Part shown: one piece after another, positions 16,524-25,268 of the stretch
Layout of the letters: each line of letters begins with the position of its first letter
Numbering within the stretch: position 1 is the first letter of the stretch
Assembly: GCF_900105585.1 (NCBI RefSeq)
Contig: NZ_FNRT01000002.1
Span: 2,356,001 to 2,420,000, forward strand
DNA from: Nocardioides exalbidus
GTDB taxonomy: Bacteria > Actinomycetota > Actinomycetes > Propionibacteriales > Nocardioidaceae
Reading direction: 5' to 3'
DNA length: 64,000 nucleotides
Position numbers and translations under genes: made by a program
The notes under the pieces: generated by a model
What the model was told of the DNA's origin: nothing
Database searches by the model: none
The model's input: only the letters and a program-made list of their open reading frames with translations

Positions 16524-18997
16524 CTGCGCGCCGCTCGAACGCCGACGCGATCCGGAGCCAGTCCACCGGGACCCGCACCCGGGTGCGGTCGCACCCGCTG
16601 CTGCCCGACCGCCACTCGTGGATCGACATCGGCTTCACCCTGGCTCTGGTCGGCATCGCGCTCAGCGCCTTCGGCTCCTCGTTCACGGGCTCGCAGTACC
16701 TCGTGGTCGGGCTGCTCGGCGCGCTCGTCGCCGTGGTCGTCACCCACCTGACCCGCGCCGCCGGCTGGCCGATCATCTCCGCCGTCGTCATCTGCCTGGC
16801 CGTGTTCTTCCTGCTGGGCGGGCCCCTCTGCCTGCGCTCCCTGGGCGACACGTCCGTGCTCCCCGGCGCCTCCACGCTGAGCCGGGTCGCCGATCAAGCG
16901 GTCTTCGGCTGGAAGGACCTGCTCACCACGTTGCCGCCGATCGACGGCGACGGCCCGCTCCTCGTGCTGCCGTGGATGTCCGGGATGATCGCCGGCATCG
17001 TCGGCCTCGGCCTGGCCCATCTCCCGGCGCGCCGGCCGTGGCTCGCGGCCCTGCTGCCCGTGGCCGGCCTCACCCTCGTGCTCTCCGGCGCCATCGTGGT
17101 CGGCGTACGCCACCCGCAGTCGCTGCTGCTCCAGGGCTCGGTCTTCGCCGGCGTGGCGCTCGCCTGGCTCGCGGTCCGGGCCCGCCGCGCCAGCGCGACC
17201 GTCCAGGGCGGCACCACGTCCTACGTCCGGGGCGTCGGCGCCGTGGTCATGCTCGCGCTCGCCGCCGCGCTGGCCTTCCCCGCGAGCGCCGTCTTCGCCC
17301 GCAACGACCGCGAGCGGCTCGTGGCCCGCAACTGGGTGGAGCCGCCGTTCGACATCGGCCAGTACCCCTCGCCGCTGGCGGGCTTCCGCAAGTACGTCGA
17401 CCTCAAGGGCCGCACCGACGACGCCAACGTCTACGACAAGGCGCTCTTCGACATCGAGGGCGTCGAGCCCGGCACCCTCGTCCGGTTCGCGGCGATGGAC
17501 CGCTACGACGGCATGGTCTGGGGCGCCACCGACGACGCGCTGCCCGGACCGGCCGACGACTCCTTCCAGCGGGTGTCGTCCACGATCGACAACCCGGTCC
17601 GCGGCACGGAGGTCGACGTCACGATCACCCTCGACGAGGGTTACGACGGCGTGTGGCTGCCCACCGTCGGTGCGCTCCAGTCGATGGCGTTCGAGACCGC
17701 CGACGCGCGGGCGAAGGCCGAGGTCTTCCGCTACAACCTCGCCACGTCGACCGCGGTCGTGCCGAGCGGGCTCCAGCCCGGCGACCGCTACACCTTCACC
17801 GCCGTCGAGCCCGACGACGAGCTGACCCGCGGGACCGTCGCGTCGTCCGACGTGACCGGCCTCCCCGCGAGCGCCGCCTTCATCCAGGGCCCGACCGAGA
17901 AGTGGACCGAGTCGGCGGGCTCGGACCCCATGGCGCGCGTCCTCGCTGCCGCCGAGCACCTCAGGACCGAGGGCAAGTACTCCGACGGCATCGGGCGCAC
18001 CGAACGGGTCTACGTCGCCGGCCACAGCGTGTGGAGGCTGTCCGACGAGTTCGTCAACGCCCCGCAGATCGTCGGCAACGACGAGCAGTACGCCGCCACG
18101 ATGGCGCTGATCGCCAACAACATCGGCGTGCCGGCGCGGGTCGTGCTCGGCGCGACCGTCCCCGAGGGGGGCACGGTCACCGGCAAGGACGTCTCCGCGT
18201 GGGTCGAGCTGCGCGCGGCCGACGGCTCGTGGAAGACGCTGCCCACCAGCGCGTTCATGTCGACCACGCCACCCGCCGACCAGCTCCCCGAGACCAACAC
18301 GCCGATGTCGGGCACCGTCATCCCGCCGCCCAACCCGATCCCGCCGCCGTCCGACGCGGGGGAGCAGAGCGACGCCGACCTCAAGGAGCGCCGCGCCACC
18401 CGCAAGGACGCCGACGACGAGGAGGGCCTGATCGCCGGGCTCCCCGGCTGGGTCGGCGCCGTGATCACCTACGTCGGCGGTCCACTCCTGCTCATCGCCC
18501 TGCTCCTCGGCGCGGTCGTCGCCCTGAAGGCACTGCGCCGCCACCGCCGCCGCAGCGCCGACTCGGCCTCGGCCCGCTTCGTCGGCGCCTGGCGCGAGCT
18601 CGTCGACCACGCGCTCGACCTCGGGCAGGTCGTCCCCCTCGGCCCCACCGTGACCCGCCGGGAGCAGTCGGCGGGCATCGTGTCCGACGGCGCGGCGGGG
18701 CTCGCGCGCCGCGCGGACAGCTCCGTCTTCGGCCCGAGCGCGCCCGAGGCGGACGCGGCGGCGACGTACTGGGCCTCCGTCGACGCCGAGCGCCGGGCGA
18801 TGTCGCAGGGCGTACGCCGGCGCCAGCGCCTGCTCGCGGCGATCAGCCTGCGCTCGCTGCTGGGCGTGCGCTCGCGGCCCCGGGCCGACGCGGACGGTGC
18901 ATCCGACGAGGAGGCGTCACCGGCCGGCCGGGTCGCGCGCCTGGGGGCCGCCCTGCGCAGGCCCTCGGATTGGCGTTCTCGCAGGTCGCCTGACTAA
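16520..18997 (+). CDS. TgpA-like membrane protein with degenerate transglutaminase domain
   Basis: An 825-residue protein with about six N-terminal membrane helices (~35-265), a large outside domain containing a transglutaminase-like core (~480-580), and one late membrane helix (~645-675) before a cytoplasmic tail. The architecture is that of TgpA/DUF3488 proteins. In active relatives the nucleophile sits in a GxCE motif and the histidine in an HAW motif. Here these read GNDEQYAA (D521 in place of Cys) and VSAWVEL (S559 in place of His), and the third site is also not recognisable. It should therefore be catalytically dead and act as a scaffold or binder. Translationally coupled to the DUF58 gene. 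Confidence 0.87.
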   Translation: MTARRSNADAIRSQSTGTRTRVRSHPLLPDRHSWIDIGFTLALVGIALSAFGSSFTGSQYLVVGLLGALVAVVVTHLTRAAGWPIISAVVICLAVFFLLGGPLCLRSLGDTSVLPGASTLSRVADQAVFGWKDLLTTLPPIDGDGPLLVLPWMSGMIAGIVGLGLAHLPARRPWLAALLPVAGLTLVLSGAIVVGVRHPQSLLLQGSVFAGVALAWLAVRARRASATVQGGTTSYVRGVGAVVMLALAAALAFPASAVFARNDRERLVARNWVEPPFDIGQYPSPLAGFRKYVDLKGRTDDANVYDKALFDIEGVEPGTLVRFAAMDRYDGMVWGATDDALPGPADDSFQRVSSTIDNPVRGTEVDVTITLDEGYDGVWLPTVGALQSMAFETADARAKAEVFRYNLATSTAVVPSGLQPGDRYTFTAVEPDDELTRGTVASSDVTGLPASAAFIQGPTEKWTESAGSDPMARVLAAAEHLRTEGKYSDGIGRTERVYVAGHSVWRLSDEFVNAPQIVGNDEQYAATMALIANNIGVPARVVLGATVPEGGTVTGKDVSAWVELRAADGSWKTLPTSAFMSTTPPADQLPETNTPMSGTVIPPPNPIPPPSDAGEQSDADLKERRATRKDADDEEGLIAGLPGWVGAVITYVGGPLLLIALLLGAVVALKALRRHRRRSADSASARFVGAWRELVDHALDLGQVVPLGPTVTRREQSAGIVSDGAAGLARRADSSVFGPSAPEADAAATYWASVDAERRAMSQGVRRRQRLLAAISLRSLLGVRSRPRADADGASDEEASPAGRVARLGAALRRPSDWRSRRSPD

Positions 18998-19000
18998 ACT
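18970..19000 (+). promoter_or_regulatory. Candidate promoter of the infA-rpmJ-rpsM operon
   Basis: TTGGCG (18970-18975) and TAAACT (18995-19000) are 19 bp apart. The -10 hexamer shares its first three bases with the stop codon of the preceding membrane-protein gene. The -10 is a good TANNNT match, though the spacing is long. It leaves a leader of about 195 nt before infA. Confidence 0.45.
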
Positions 19001-19201
19001 GGTGCGTCGGCCCAACGTGGGCTGTGTTCTGTGGTGCCTCGCGGCTGCCCGGAATCTCGTGTGAACGTCTCGACGGTCGTGCGCGTGCCCGGGGAAATGA
19101 GGTCTCGCAGGCCGCCTCACGAGGTCCACCGGCCTCCTGCACGCAGGAGCCGGGCGGTTCCCGGGCCACGGTAGACAACGAGACAACAGATTGTGGAGGA
19201 C

Positions 19202-19423
19202 ATGCCGAAGAAAGAAGGCGTGATCGAGATCGAGGGCACCGTCGTGGAGGCCCTTCCCAACGCCATGTTCCGCGTGGAGCTGGCGAACGGGCACAAGGTG
19301 CTCGCGCACATCAGCGGCAAGATGCGACAGCACTACATCCGGATCCTCCCCGAGGACCGGGTCGTGGTGGAGCTCTCGCCGTACGACCTCACCCGGGGTC
19401 GGATCGTCTACCGCTACAAGTGA
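19202..19423 (+). CDS. infA: Translation initiation factor IF-1
   Basis: A 73-residue OB-fold protein that binds the 30S A site during initiation. The sequence is nearly canonical ([30 protein letters not shown], and the end RGRIVYRYK). I take ATG 19202 because MPKKEG matches actinobacterial IF-1 length and N-terminus. A GGAGGA lies at 19195-19200, only one base before that ATG, which is unusually close. An in-frame GTG at 19193 would leave the Shine-Dalgarno inside the gene. It heads the infA-rpmJ-rpsM-rpsK-rpsD series. Confidence 0.95.
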   Translation: MPKKEGVIEIEGTVVEALPNAMFRVELANGHKVLAHISGKMRQHYIRILPEDRVVVELSPYDLTRGRIVYRYK

Positions 19424-19454
19424 CAGTCCAGCCGAGTAGCAAGGATTCGTTGAC

Positions 19455-19568
19455 ATGAAGGTCAACCCCAGCGTCAAGCCCATCTGTGACAAGTGCAAGG
19501 TCATCCGCCGTCACGGCCGGGTCATGGTCATCTGCGAGAACCCCCGCCACAAGCAGCGTCAGGGGTGA
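19455..19568 (+). CDS. rpmJ: 50S ribosomal protein L36 (bL36), zinc-binding form
   Basis: A 37-residue protein beginning [16 protein letters not shown]. It keeps the zinc set C11, C14, C27 and H32, so it is the C+ form that needs zinc. Many actinobacteria carry a second zinc-free copy elsewhere under Zur control; none is in this window. It lies 31 bp after infA in the standard order. Confidence 0.96.
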   Translation: MKVNPSVKPICDKCKVIRRHGRVMVICENPRHKQRQG

Positions 19569-19807
19569 GCGTGGGCTTCCAGGTACGGCGCAGCCGGAGC
19601 TGGATGCCCATCGCGAGCCGCGCAGCCGCTTGCGGCAAGCGGGCCTGAATCCCAGCAGGACCACAGCAACTCCATACAACGTGATCGCTAGGCCGGGCAC
19701 CGCCCGTCCGAACCACCTCCGGAGCACTGGCCGGAGCTCGAGTCCCCTCGGGGGTCGAGGCGCGACACGTCCGAAACCAGGGCGAGAAACAGAACAGGAA
19801 CCACCAC
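19569..19807 (+). other. Structured 239-bp gap between rpmJ and rpsM
   Basis: Normally these genes are close together. This gap has no convincing open frame but does have two hairpins: CCGCTTG/CAAGCGG at 19626-19642, and a stem from CTCGA (19737-19741) to TCGAG (19755-19759) with an inner C/G run. It could be a leader for S13-operon autoregulation or a processing region. I match it to no known RNA family. Confidence 0.45.
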
Positions 19808-20182
19808 ATGGCACGCCTCGTTGGTGTCGACCTCCCGCGCGACAAGCGCATCGAGGTCGCTCTCACCTACATCTACGGCATCGGCCGTACCCGCTCCCAG
19901 CAGCTGCTCGCTGCCACCGGCGTGGACCCGAACGCTCGCGTCCACACGCTCGGTGACGAGGAGCTGGTCAAGCTTCGCGACGAGATCGAAGCCAACTTCA
20001 AGATCGAGGGTGACCTCCGACGTGAGGTCCAGGCGGACATCCGCCGCAAGATCGAGATCGGCAGCTACCAGGGTCGCCGCCACCGCATGGGCCTTCCGGT
20101 CCGCGGCCAGCGCACCAAGACCAACGCGCGCACCCGCAAGGGCCCGAAGCGCACCGTCGCCGGCAAGAAGAAGGCGAAGTGA
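19808..20182 (+). CDS. rpsM: 30S ribosomal protein S13 (uS13)
   Basis: A 124-residue head protein that contacts the 50S subunit. [20 protein letters not shown] and the helix-two-turn-helix [11 protein letters not shown] are canonical, and the basic C-terminal tail ([16 protein letters not shown]) is present. An AGGA lies upstream of the ATG. First gene after the structured gap. Confidence 0.97.
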   Translation: MARLVGVDLPRDKRIEVALTYIYGIGRTRSQQLLAATGVDPNARVHTLGDEELVKLRDEIEANFKIEGDLRREVQADIRRKIEIGSYQGRRHRMGLPVRGQRTKTNARTRKGPKRTVAGKKKAK

Positions 20183-20249
20183 TCGGCGCCCTGCGCTGAT
20201 CACCGCCGTCATCGAAGCTTCCAGACCAGAACCTCACAGGAGTTACTGA

Positions 20250-20645
20250 ATGCCTCCCAAGAGCCGCGCGACCAAGGTCCGCCGCAAGGAGAAGAAGAAC
20301 ATCGCTCAGGGCGAAGCCCACATCAAGAGCACGTTCAACAACACCATCGTCACGATCACCGACCCGACCGGTGCGGTGATCTCGTGGGCCTCTGCCGGCA
20401 CCGTCGGCTTCAAGGGCTCGCGCAAGTCCACCCCCTTCGCCGCCCAGATGGCTGCCGAGGCCGCCGGCCGTCGCGCCATGGACCATGGCATGAAGAAGAT
20501 CGACGTCTTCGTCAAGGGTCCGGGCTCGGGTCGTGAGACCGCCATCCGTTCGCTGGGTGCCATCGGCCTCGAGGTCGGCACCATCCAGGACGTCACGCCC
20601 ACACCCCACAACGGATGCCGGCCGCCCAAGCGCCGCCGCGTCTGA
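20250..20645 (+). CDS. rpsK: 30S ribosomal protein S11 (uS11)
   Basis: A 131-residue platform protein. Conserved blocks include [31 protein letters not shown] and the C-terminus [24 protein letters not shown] stands before the ATG. It lies 67 bp after rpsM. Confidence 0.97.
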   Translation: MPPKSRATKVRRKEKKNIAQGEAHIKSTFNNTIVTITDPTGAVISWASAGTVGFKGSRKSTPFAAQMAAEAAGRRAMDHGMKKIDVFVKGPGSGRETAIRSLGAIGLEVGTIQDVTPTPHNGCRPPKRRRV

Positions 20646-20673
20646 CCCGAGACTGAGAAAGAGAGACTGAAAC

Positions 20674-21282
20674 ATGGCCCGCTACACCGGTCCCATGACC
20701 CGCAAGTCGCGCCGTCTCGGTGTCGACCTCGTCGGCGGTGACGCTGCCTTCGAGAAGCGTCCCTACGCGCCCGGCCAGCACGGTCGCGGCCGCATCAAGG
20801 AGTCCGAGTACCTGCTGCAACTCCGTGAGAAGCAGAAGGCGCGCTTCACCTACGGCGTGATGGAGAAGCAGTTCGTCCGCTACTACAAGGAGGCCAGCCG
20901 TCGCCAGGGCAAGACCGGCGACAACCTCCTGCAGCTCCTCGAGTGCCGCCTCGACAACGTGGTCTACCGCGCCGGCTTCGCCCGGACGCGCCGCCAGGCC
21001 CGCCAGCTCGTCGTGCACGGCCACTTCCAGGTCAACGGCAAGAAGGTCGACATCCCGTCCTTCCAGGTCACCGACCACGACATCATCGACGTGCGCGAGA
21101 AGTCGCTCGAGTCGACCCCGATGATCGTGGCCCGCGAGACCCACGGCGAGCGCGTGACGCCCGCCTGGCTGGAGGTCATCCCGTCGCGGATGCGCATCCT
21201 CGTGCACCAGGTTCCGATCCGGGCGCAGATCGACGTCCCGGTCCAGGAGCAGCTCATCGTGGAGTACTACTCCAAGAAGTGA
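20674..21282 (+). CDS. rpsD: 30S ribosomal protein S4 (uS4), zinc-free form
   Basis: A 202-residue 16S rRNA-binding assembly protein, and in other bacteria a translational repressor of its operon. The S4 RNA-binding domain is at RLDNVVYRAGFARTRRQARQ and beyond. There is no cysteine cluster at the N-terminus, which instead reads MARYTGPMTRKSRRLGVDL, so this is the C- type. It is followed within 7 bp by a hairpin. Confidence 0.97.
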   Translation: MARYTGPMTRKSRRLGVDLVGGDAAFEKRPYAPGQHGRGRIKESEYLLQLREKQKARFTYGVMEKQFVRYYKEASRRQGKTGDNLLQLLECRLDNVVYRAGFARTRRQARQLVVHGHFQVNGKKVDIPSFQVTDHDIIDVREKSLESTPMIVARETHGERVTPAWLEVIPSRMRILVHQVPIRAQIDVPVQEQLIVEYYSKK

Positions 21283-21288
21283 CCCCTT

Positions 21289-21326
21289 GTCGGTGGCCTC
21301 CTCCTCGATCGGGGGAGGCCGCCGAC
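21289..21326 (+). terminator. Hairpin between rpsD and rpoA
   Basis: GTCGGTGGCCTCC (21289-21301) pairs with GGAGGCCGCCGAC (21314-21326), 13 bp with one G-T pair and a 12-nt loop. There is no T-run. It may end transcription or tune rpoA relative to the ribosomal genes. The following 74 bp before rpoA contain no promoter I can defend. Confidence 0.6.
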
Positions 21327-21400
21327 GCCCCTCTTCCACACCACTCCTCATCATGTTCGGATCCGTCAAATAGCGGGTGGATCCGGAAAGGACAGCCTCC

Positions 21401-22420
21401 GTGCTCATCGCTCAGCGCCCCACCCTCACGGAAGAGACCGTCGACGAGTTCCGCTCGCGGTTCGTCATCGAGCCGCTGGAGCCGGGCTTCGGCTACACGC
21501 TCGGCAACTCGCTGCGTCGTACGCTCCTCAGCTCGATCCCGGGTGCGTCCGTCACCAGCATCAAGGTCGACTCCGTCCTCCACGAGTTCTCGACCATCGA
21601 GGGCGTCACCGAGGACATGACCGAGATCATCCTCAACCTCAAGGGCATCGTCGTCTCCTCCGAGCACGACGAGCCGGTCGTGATGTACCTCCGCAAGTCC
21701 GGTGCCGGTGACGTCACCGCCGCCGACATCACGCCGCCCGCCGGTGTCGAGGTCCACAACCCCGAGCTCAAGATCGCCACGCTGTCCGACAAGGGCAAGC
21801 TGGAGATGGAGCTCGTCGTCGAGCGTGGCCGCGGCTACGTCTCGTCGGTCCAGAACAAGGGTGCCGACAACGAGATCGGCCGCATGCCGGTCGACTCGAT
21901 CTACAGCCCCGTGCTGAAGGTGACCTACAAGGTCGAGGCCACCCGTGTCGAGCAGCGCACCGACTTCGACAAGCTCGTCATCGACGTCGAGACCAAGCAG
22001 TCGATCCGTCCCCGTGACGCGATCGCCTCGGCCGGCAAGACGCTCGTCGAGCTCTTCGGCCTGGCCCGTGAGCTCAACGTCGAGGCCGAGGGCATCGACA
22101 TCGGCCCGTCGCCCGTCGACGAGCAGCTCGCCGCCGACCTGGCCCTGCCGGTCGAGGACCTGCAGCTCACGGTTCGCTCCTACAACTGCCTCAAGCGCGA
22201 GGGCATCCACACCGTGGGTGAGCTCATCTCCCGCTCGGAGCAGGACCTGCTCGACATCCGCAACTTCGGCGCCAAGTCCATCGACGAGGTGAAGGCCAAG
22301 CTCGTCGAGATGGGCCTCTCGCTCAAGGACAGCGCGCCCGGCTTCGACCCGCACGCCGCCCTCGCCGCCTACGGCGACGACGACGACGACGACGCGTTCA
22401 TCGAGGACGAGCAGCTCTGA
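21401..22420 (+). CDS. rpoA: DNA-directed RNA polymerase subunit alpha
   Basis: A 339-residue alpha subunit. The N-terminal assembly domain includes [24 protein letters not shown] linker leads to the C-terminal DNA- and activator-binding domain (~245-320, [20 protein letters not shown]). It ends in an acidic tail with six consecutive Asp. I choose GTG 21401, with GAAAGGA about ten bases upstream, because the protein then begins (M)LIAQRPTL as in relatives; an upstream in-frame ATG at 21377 has no such support. Confidence 0.97.
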   Translation: MLIAQRPTLTEETVDEFRSRFVIEPLEPGFGYTLGNSLRRTLLSSIPGASVTSIKVDSVLHEFSTIEGVTEDMTEIILNLKGIVVSSEHDEPVVMYLRKSGAGDVTAADITPPAGVEVHNPELKIATLSDKGKLEMELVVERGRGYVSSVQNKGADNEIGRMPVDSIYSPVLKVTYKVEATRVEQRTDFDKLVIDVETKQSIRPRDAIASAGKTLVELFGLARELNVEAEGIDIGPSPVDEQLAADLALPVEDLQLTVRSYNCLKREGIHTVGELISRSEQDLLDIRNFGAKSIDEVKAKLVEMGLSLKDSAPGFDPHAALAAYGDDDDDDAFIEDEQL

Positions 22421-22535
22421 TCTCCCGGTCCCGGCCACCTCACGGTGGCCGGGATCGTACGACCCAAACCGACCGGCAGCCCTGCCGGTCGTCTACCCGG
22501 GTACCTGACACGGCCCGAGAGAAGGAAGGCACGAC

Positions 22536-23144
22536 ATGCCCAAGCCCAAGAAGGGCCCCCGCCTCGGCGGCAGCCCGGCCCACCAGCGCCTGATGCTGTC
22601 GAACCTGGCCACCGCCCTGTTCGAGCACGGCCGGATCACCACCACCGAGACCCGCGCGCGCCTGCTGCGCCCGGTCGCGGAGAAGCTGATCACCAAGGCC
22701 AAGCGGGGCGACCTGCACAACCGTCGCGAGGTCCTCAAGACCATCCGCGACAAGTCGGTCGTGCACACCCTGTTCACCGAGATCGCGCCGACCTTCTCGG
22801 AGCGTCCCGGCGGCTACACCCGCATCACCAAGATCGGCCCCCGCAAGGGCGACAACGCCCCCATGGCGGTCATCGAGCTGGTGACCGAGGCCTACAGCCC
22901 GAAGGCCCCCTCCACCAAGAAGACCGAGGCTGCCGCCGCTCCCGCGCCGGCCGCCGAGCCCGAGGTCGAGGAGACCGAGGCCACCGCGGCCGAGGAGCAC
23001 GAGGCTGCCGCCGCCGAGCACGAGGCTGCTGCCGAGGAGCACGAGGCCGCCGCTGAGGAGCACGAGGCTGCTGCCGAGGAGCACGAGGCCGCCGCTGAGG
23101 CTGCCGAGTCGGACGAGACCCCCGCGGACGAGTCCAAGGCCTGA
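22536..23144 (+). CDS. rplQ: 50S ribosomal protein L17 (bL17) with heptad extension
   Basis: Residues 1-~120 are canonical L17 ([39 protein letters not shown]). The protein then continues to 202 residues through an Ala/Pro linker and five seven-residue repeats of the type EEHEAAA (153-187), ending in an acidic tail. Many actinobacterial L17 proteins have Ala/Glu-rich tails, but this regular His-containing repeat is more striking. The tail should form an exposed acidic helix on the ribosome near the exit-tunnel side. GAGAAGGAAGG precedes the ATG. Confidence 0.95.
   Translation: MPKPKKGPRLGGSPAHQRLMLSNLATALFEHGRITTTETRARLLRPVAEKLITKAKRGDLHNRREVLKTIRDKSVVHTLFTEIAPTFSERPGGYTRITKIGPRKGDNAPMAVIELVTEAYSPKAPSTKKTEAAAAPAPAAEPEVEETEATAAEEHEAAAAEHEAAAEEHEAAAEEHEAAAEEHEAAAEAAESDETPADESKA
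22992..23096 (+). repeat. Five 21-bp tandem repeats in rplQ
   Basis: Units start at 22992, 23013, 23034, 23055 and 23076. Each encodes EEHEAAA or AEHEAAA. Units differ mainly at third codon positions (GCC/GCT), and units 3 and 5 look identical, suggesting recent duplication. In-frame length variation between strains is likely. Confidence 0.9.
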
Positions 23145-23159
23145 GCCACACAGCCGCAC

Positions 23160-23201
23160 CACGAAGGCCCGCCACCCCACCCGGGGCGGCGGGCCTTCGT
23201 G
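23160..23201 (+). terminator. Terminator hairpin after rplQ
   Basis: CACGAAGGCCCGCC (23160-23173) and GGCGGGCCTTCGTG (23188-23201) form a perfect 14-bp stem with a C-rich loop, 16 bp after the rplQ stop. It separates rplQ from the convergent reductase gene and may work in both directions. Confidence 0.8.
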
Positions 23202-23218
23202 CGTCCTGACGGGACGGG

Positions 23219-24172
23219 TCAGAGGGAGGCCAGGACCTCGGCGGCGTCGAGGGAGCGGGGACGTACGCCGTCGCGCGCGGCAGCGTTCGAGATCCGCTGG
23301 AGGGCGGCGTTGGCGGGGACCGGCACTCCGTGGAGGCGCCCGAGGAGCACGATCTCGCCGTTGAGGAGGTCGGTCTCGACGTCGCCCGTGCCGCGGGTGA
23401 GGCTCTGCCAGGTGGAGCCGAAGGCGTCGGCGCGCTGGCGGCCCCGGAGCTTGTCGCCGCGGCGTACGGCGTCCTCCTCCGTCGACACGACCGGGATCCC
23501 GGCGGCTGCGAGGACGGCCTCGCCCTCGGCCCGGACGCGGTCCTGGAGCTCGTCGGCGGCGGGGGAGGGCTCGAAGCACGCCTGCACGGCGTTGCCGAGG
23601 TTGAGCACGAGCTTGCGGTGCTTCCACGCCATGATGTCGGGCCGCGGGACCGACTCGAAGCCGGCGCGCTGAAGGTCGTCGGAGACCGCGGTGCAGACGT
23701 CGTCGACGCCGGTCGGGTAGCGGCCGATGTCGAGCAGGCCGGGGATCGGGTGGCACTGCTGGACCACGACGCCGGGCTCGAGGTGGGCGCACGGCTGCAT
23801 GACGGTGATGCCGTAGGTCCGCTCGAACCGGCGCAGCAGCTCGCGCTCGTTGGCGACGCCGTTCTGCACCGAGACGACCGGGGTGCCGGGCGGGGCGCTG
23901 GTGGCGAGGTCCTCCAGGGCGGCGACGGTCTGCTGGCCCTTCACGCACAGGAGCACGACGTGGTCGTCCGCCCAGGTGACGTCGGCCGGGGAGCCGACGG
24001 CTTCCACCCGGGCGACCTCGCGGCCGGCCGCGGACTCGACGACCAGGCCGTCGGTGCGGATGGCCTCGAGGTGCGGGCCGCGCGCCACGAGCGTGACGTC
24101 GACCCCCGCCAGGGAGAGCCGTGCGCCGATGACTCCACCGACCGCACCGGCCCCGATGACGACGTACCTCAT
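23219..24172 (-). CDS. Ketopantoate reductase family protein
   Basis: A 317-residue two-domain NADPH-dependent reductase. The N-terminal Rossmann motif GAGAVGGVIGARL lies at 7-19. The C-terminal domain starts with the family's substrate/catalytic segment around WKHRKLVLNLGNA. PanE makes pantoate from ketopantoate for coenzyme A. Paralogues with other substrates are common, so I leave the symbol open. It stands alone, convergent with rplQ and ending in the hairpin region. The ATG start is 24172. Confidence 0.85.
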   Translation of the reverse strand: MRYVVIGAGAVGGVIGARLSLAGVDVTLVARGPHLEAIRTDGLVVESAAGREVARVEAVGSPADVTWADDHVVLLCVKGQQTVAALEDLATSAPPGTPVVSVQNGVANERELLRRFERTYGITVMQPCAHLEPGVVVQQCHPIPGLLDIGRYPTGVDDVCTAVSDDLQRAGFESVPRPDIMAWKHRKLVLNLGNAVQACFEPSPAADELQDRVRAEGEAVLAAAGIPVVSTEEDAVRRGDKLRGRQRADAFGSTWQSLTRGTGDVETDLLNGEIVLLGRLHGVPVPANAALQRISNAAARDGVRPRSLDAAEVLASL

Positions 24173-24195
24173 GCCGCCACCCTAGGAGGTGACGA

Positions 24196-24759
24196 CTACC
24201 GGCCTGCCCGGGCGGGGTCGCGACCCACGAAGCCGATCAGCCGGGCGACGACGGGGGCGTCGTCGGGGACGGGCACGGCGGGGCCGTACTGGCCCGAGCT
24301 GCGGAGCACGTCCTCCATCGCGGCCATCCCGCCGAGCAGCTCGGCTGCGAAGTCCTCGTCGAGCCGGGCGACCTGGCCGGTCGCGGTGGCGAGGTCCCAG
24401 GAGTGCATGAAGACGTCGGAGACGTAGAACCGGTCGATGGCCTGCGCCAGCGTCATGGTGCCGAGGAAGGGGTGGGTGAACTCGTCCTCGCCGCGGTCGG
24501 TGAGCAGCGACTGGACGCCGTCGGCGTGGTGCTGCCAGGCGCCGACGGGGTCGTCGGCGGCAGACGGGCCGGCGGGCAGCTCGACGCCGCCGGAGGCGAG
24601 GAAGCCCGGGAGCCAGGTGACGAGGTGGTCGACCACGTCGCGGGCGGTCCAGCCGTCGACGGGAGCGGGGGCCGACCAGTCGGTGGTCGCGCCGACGAGC
24701 CGGGAGAACTCCCCGGCCACCTGCTCGTGGCGGGCGGCCGGGGCGTCGGGGAGCGCCAT
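24196..24759 (-). CDS. DinB-superfamily TIGR03086-like protein (mycothiol-type)
   Basis: A 187-residue four-helix-bundle protein resembling the actinobacterial TIGR03086/maleylpyruvate-isomerase N-terminal group. The motif WTARDVVDHLVTWLP provides the first His. HHADGV and YVSDVFMHSWDLATATGQ provide the others, forming the three-His metal site expected of the superfamily. Many members are mycothiol-dependent enzymes, but the reaction here is unknown. The ATG overlaps the upstream SRPBCC stop (ATGA), so it is the last gene of an ArsR-controlled operon. Confidence 0.75.
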   Translation of the reverse strand: MALPDAPAARHEQVAGEFSRLVGATTDWSAPAPVDGWTARDVVDHLVTWLPGFLASGGVELPAGPSAADDPVGAWQHHADGVQSLLTDRGEDEFTHPFLGTMTLAQAIDRFYVSDVFMHSWDLATATGQVARLDEDFAAELLGGMAAMEDVLRSSGQYGPAVPVPDDAPVVARLIGFVGRDPARAGR

Positions 24760-25268
24760 CAGAGGGTGCCCTCCGCGAGCATCCGGTCGAGCTTGGCGTA
24801 GCCGTCGTGGATGCCGGACTCCATGCCGCTGGCGAGCATCTGGTCGCGTCCCTCGAAGGAGTCGCAGAGGGAGAACGCGTGGAGCCGGGTGCGGCCGTCG
24901 CCGAGGTCCTCGAACGTCAGCGTCTCGAGGGCGACCGCCTCCGGCATGCCCTCCCACGTGAAGGTCTGCACGATCTTCCCCTCGCCCACGAACGGGAACG
25001 TGCCGCGGAAGGCGTACTCCTCCTCGCCGCGGGTGGAGACGTAGCGGTAGGCGCCGTTCGTGCGGCACGACCACTCCTCGACGCGGGTGGAGAGCGAGCT
25101 CGGCCCGACCCACTGGGCGAAGAGGTCGGCGTCGGTGTGCGCGCGCATCAGCTGCGCGGGCGTGGCGTCGAAGTCCCGCCAGATGTGGACGGCCGGCACG
25201 TGCTCGTCGGCGAGGATGGCCGCCTCGGGGAAGCGGGTGGACGTGTCGGGGCTCTGGGTGGTGGTCAT
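24759..25268 (-). CDS. SRPBCC/AHSA1 domain protein
   Basis: A 169-residue protein of the START/Bet v1-like AHSA1 group, with the usual pattern IWRDFDATPAQLMRAHTDADLFAQWVGP near residue 30 and further hydrophobic-cavity strands. Such proteins bind hydrophobic ligands; in actinobacteria they are very often encoded directly downstream of an ArsR repressor, as here. Both ends overlap neighbours by 1-4 bp. Ligand unknown. Confidence 0.85.
   Translation of the reverse strand: MTTTQSPDTSTRFPEAAILADEHVPAVHIWRDFDATPAQLMRAHTDADLFAQWVGPSSLSTRVEEWSCRTNGAYRYVSTRGEEEYAFRGTFPFVGEGKIVQTFTWEGMPEAVALETLTFEDLGDGRTRLHAFSLCDSFEGRDQMLASGMESGIHDGYAKLDRMLAEGTL

Noticed and set aside
22992..23096. Possible CRISPR-like array in the 21-bp repeats
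   Set aside because: The units are contiguous, in frame and code for heptads; there are no spacers or cas genes.
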